Of a DNA stretch of 5,739 nt, positions 5,651 through 5,739 are shown piece by piece. Both the position numbers and the translations under genes were made by a program. The first letter of the stretch is position 1. Each line of letters opens with the position of its first letter. The notes beneath the pieces were generated by a model that did no database searches, was not told the DNA's origin, and worked only from the letters and a program-made list of their open reading frames with translations. The stretch is from Chloroflexota bacterium (GTDB lineage Bacteria; Chloroflexota; Dehalococcoidia; GIF9; UBA5620), in contig JAPLHH010000157.1 in assembly GCA_026389735.1 (NCBI GenBank), positions 1-5,739 on the forward strand, given 5' to 3'.

Positions 5651-5736
5651 TGGTGGAGGGGGTAGGATTCGACCCTACGTAGCCTAAAGGCGGCAGATTT
5701 ACAGTCTGCTCCGATTGTCCACTCCGGCACCCCTCC
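5651..5736 (-). tRNA. tRNA-Tyr (anticodon GTA)
   Basis: Read on the minus strand this folds as a complete class II tRNA of 86 nt including an encoded 3' CCA (5651-5653). The acceptor arms GGAGGGG and CCCCTCC pair perfectly with discriminator A. The D-stem is CCG/CGG, and the anticodon stem GCAGA/TCTGC encloses CTGTAAA, giving anticodon GTA for tyrosine. A long variable arm (GCCT/AGGC) is expected for bacterial tRNA-Tyr. The T-stem GTAGG/CCTAC encloses GTCGAAT, so position 54 is G rather than the usual T. It lies 71 bp upstream of tRNA-Thr and ends three bases from the window edge, so its promoter is outside. Tyr/Thr tRNA genes ahead of tuf match the layout of the E. coli thrU-tyrU-glyT-thrT-tufB operon. 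Confidence 0.97.
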
Positions 5737-5739
5737 CAA

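Overview
The window is almost entirely a minus-strand translation and secretion operon, read from high to low coordinates. Its order is tRNA-Tyr, tRNA-Thr, tuf (EF-Tu), rpmG (bL33), secE, nusG, rplK (uL11), rplA (uL1), rplJ (uL10), rplL (bL7/L12). This is a classic bacterial arrangement, with tRNA genes ahead of tuf and secE-nusG leading into the L11/L1/L10/L12 cluster. EF-Tu carries a four-cysteine insert (C-x-C-x4-C-x2-C) just after its G5 loop. From memory this resembles EF-Tu of Chloroflexota, especially Dehalococcoidia, so an environmental member of that group is my best guess. That placement is an inference, not a database result.

Layout on the minus strand: a sigma70-type promoter lies in the 71-bp AT-rich gap between the two tRNA genes and probably drives tRNA-Thr and tuf onward. 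From tuf to rplA the genes are packed with 0-4 nt between stop and start, so translational coupling is likely. Between rplA and rplJ lies a 177-nt untranslated leader. It holds an L10-leader autoregulatory RNA, a perfect 9-bp hairpin with a U-tract (attenuator) just before the rplJ ribosome binding site, and an upstream strand able to pair with the attenuator loop and unwind it. Together these form a complete-looking attenuation switch for rplJL. rplL has an unusual K/E/P/Q-rich N-terminal extension and two well-placed ribosome binding sites. rpoB does not follow rplL. Instead there is a 71-bp palindromic repeat and a probable operon terminator.

Positions 1-775 are a decayed, low-value region. 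It contains a frameshifted gene for a TIGR04076-type small protein of unknown function, a perfect 63-bp tandem duplication of that gene's 3' end, and an orphan C-terminal piece of a sensor histidine kinase. I found no new multi-gene system. The most worthwhile observations are the rplJL attenuation switch, the two-start rplL, and the repeat and decay structures downstream of the operon.
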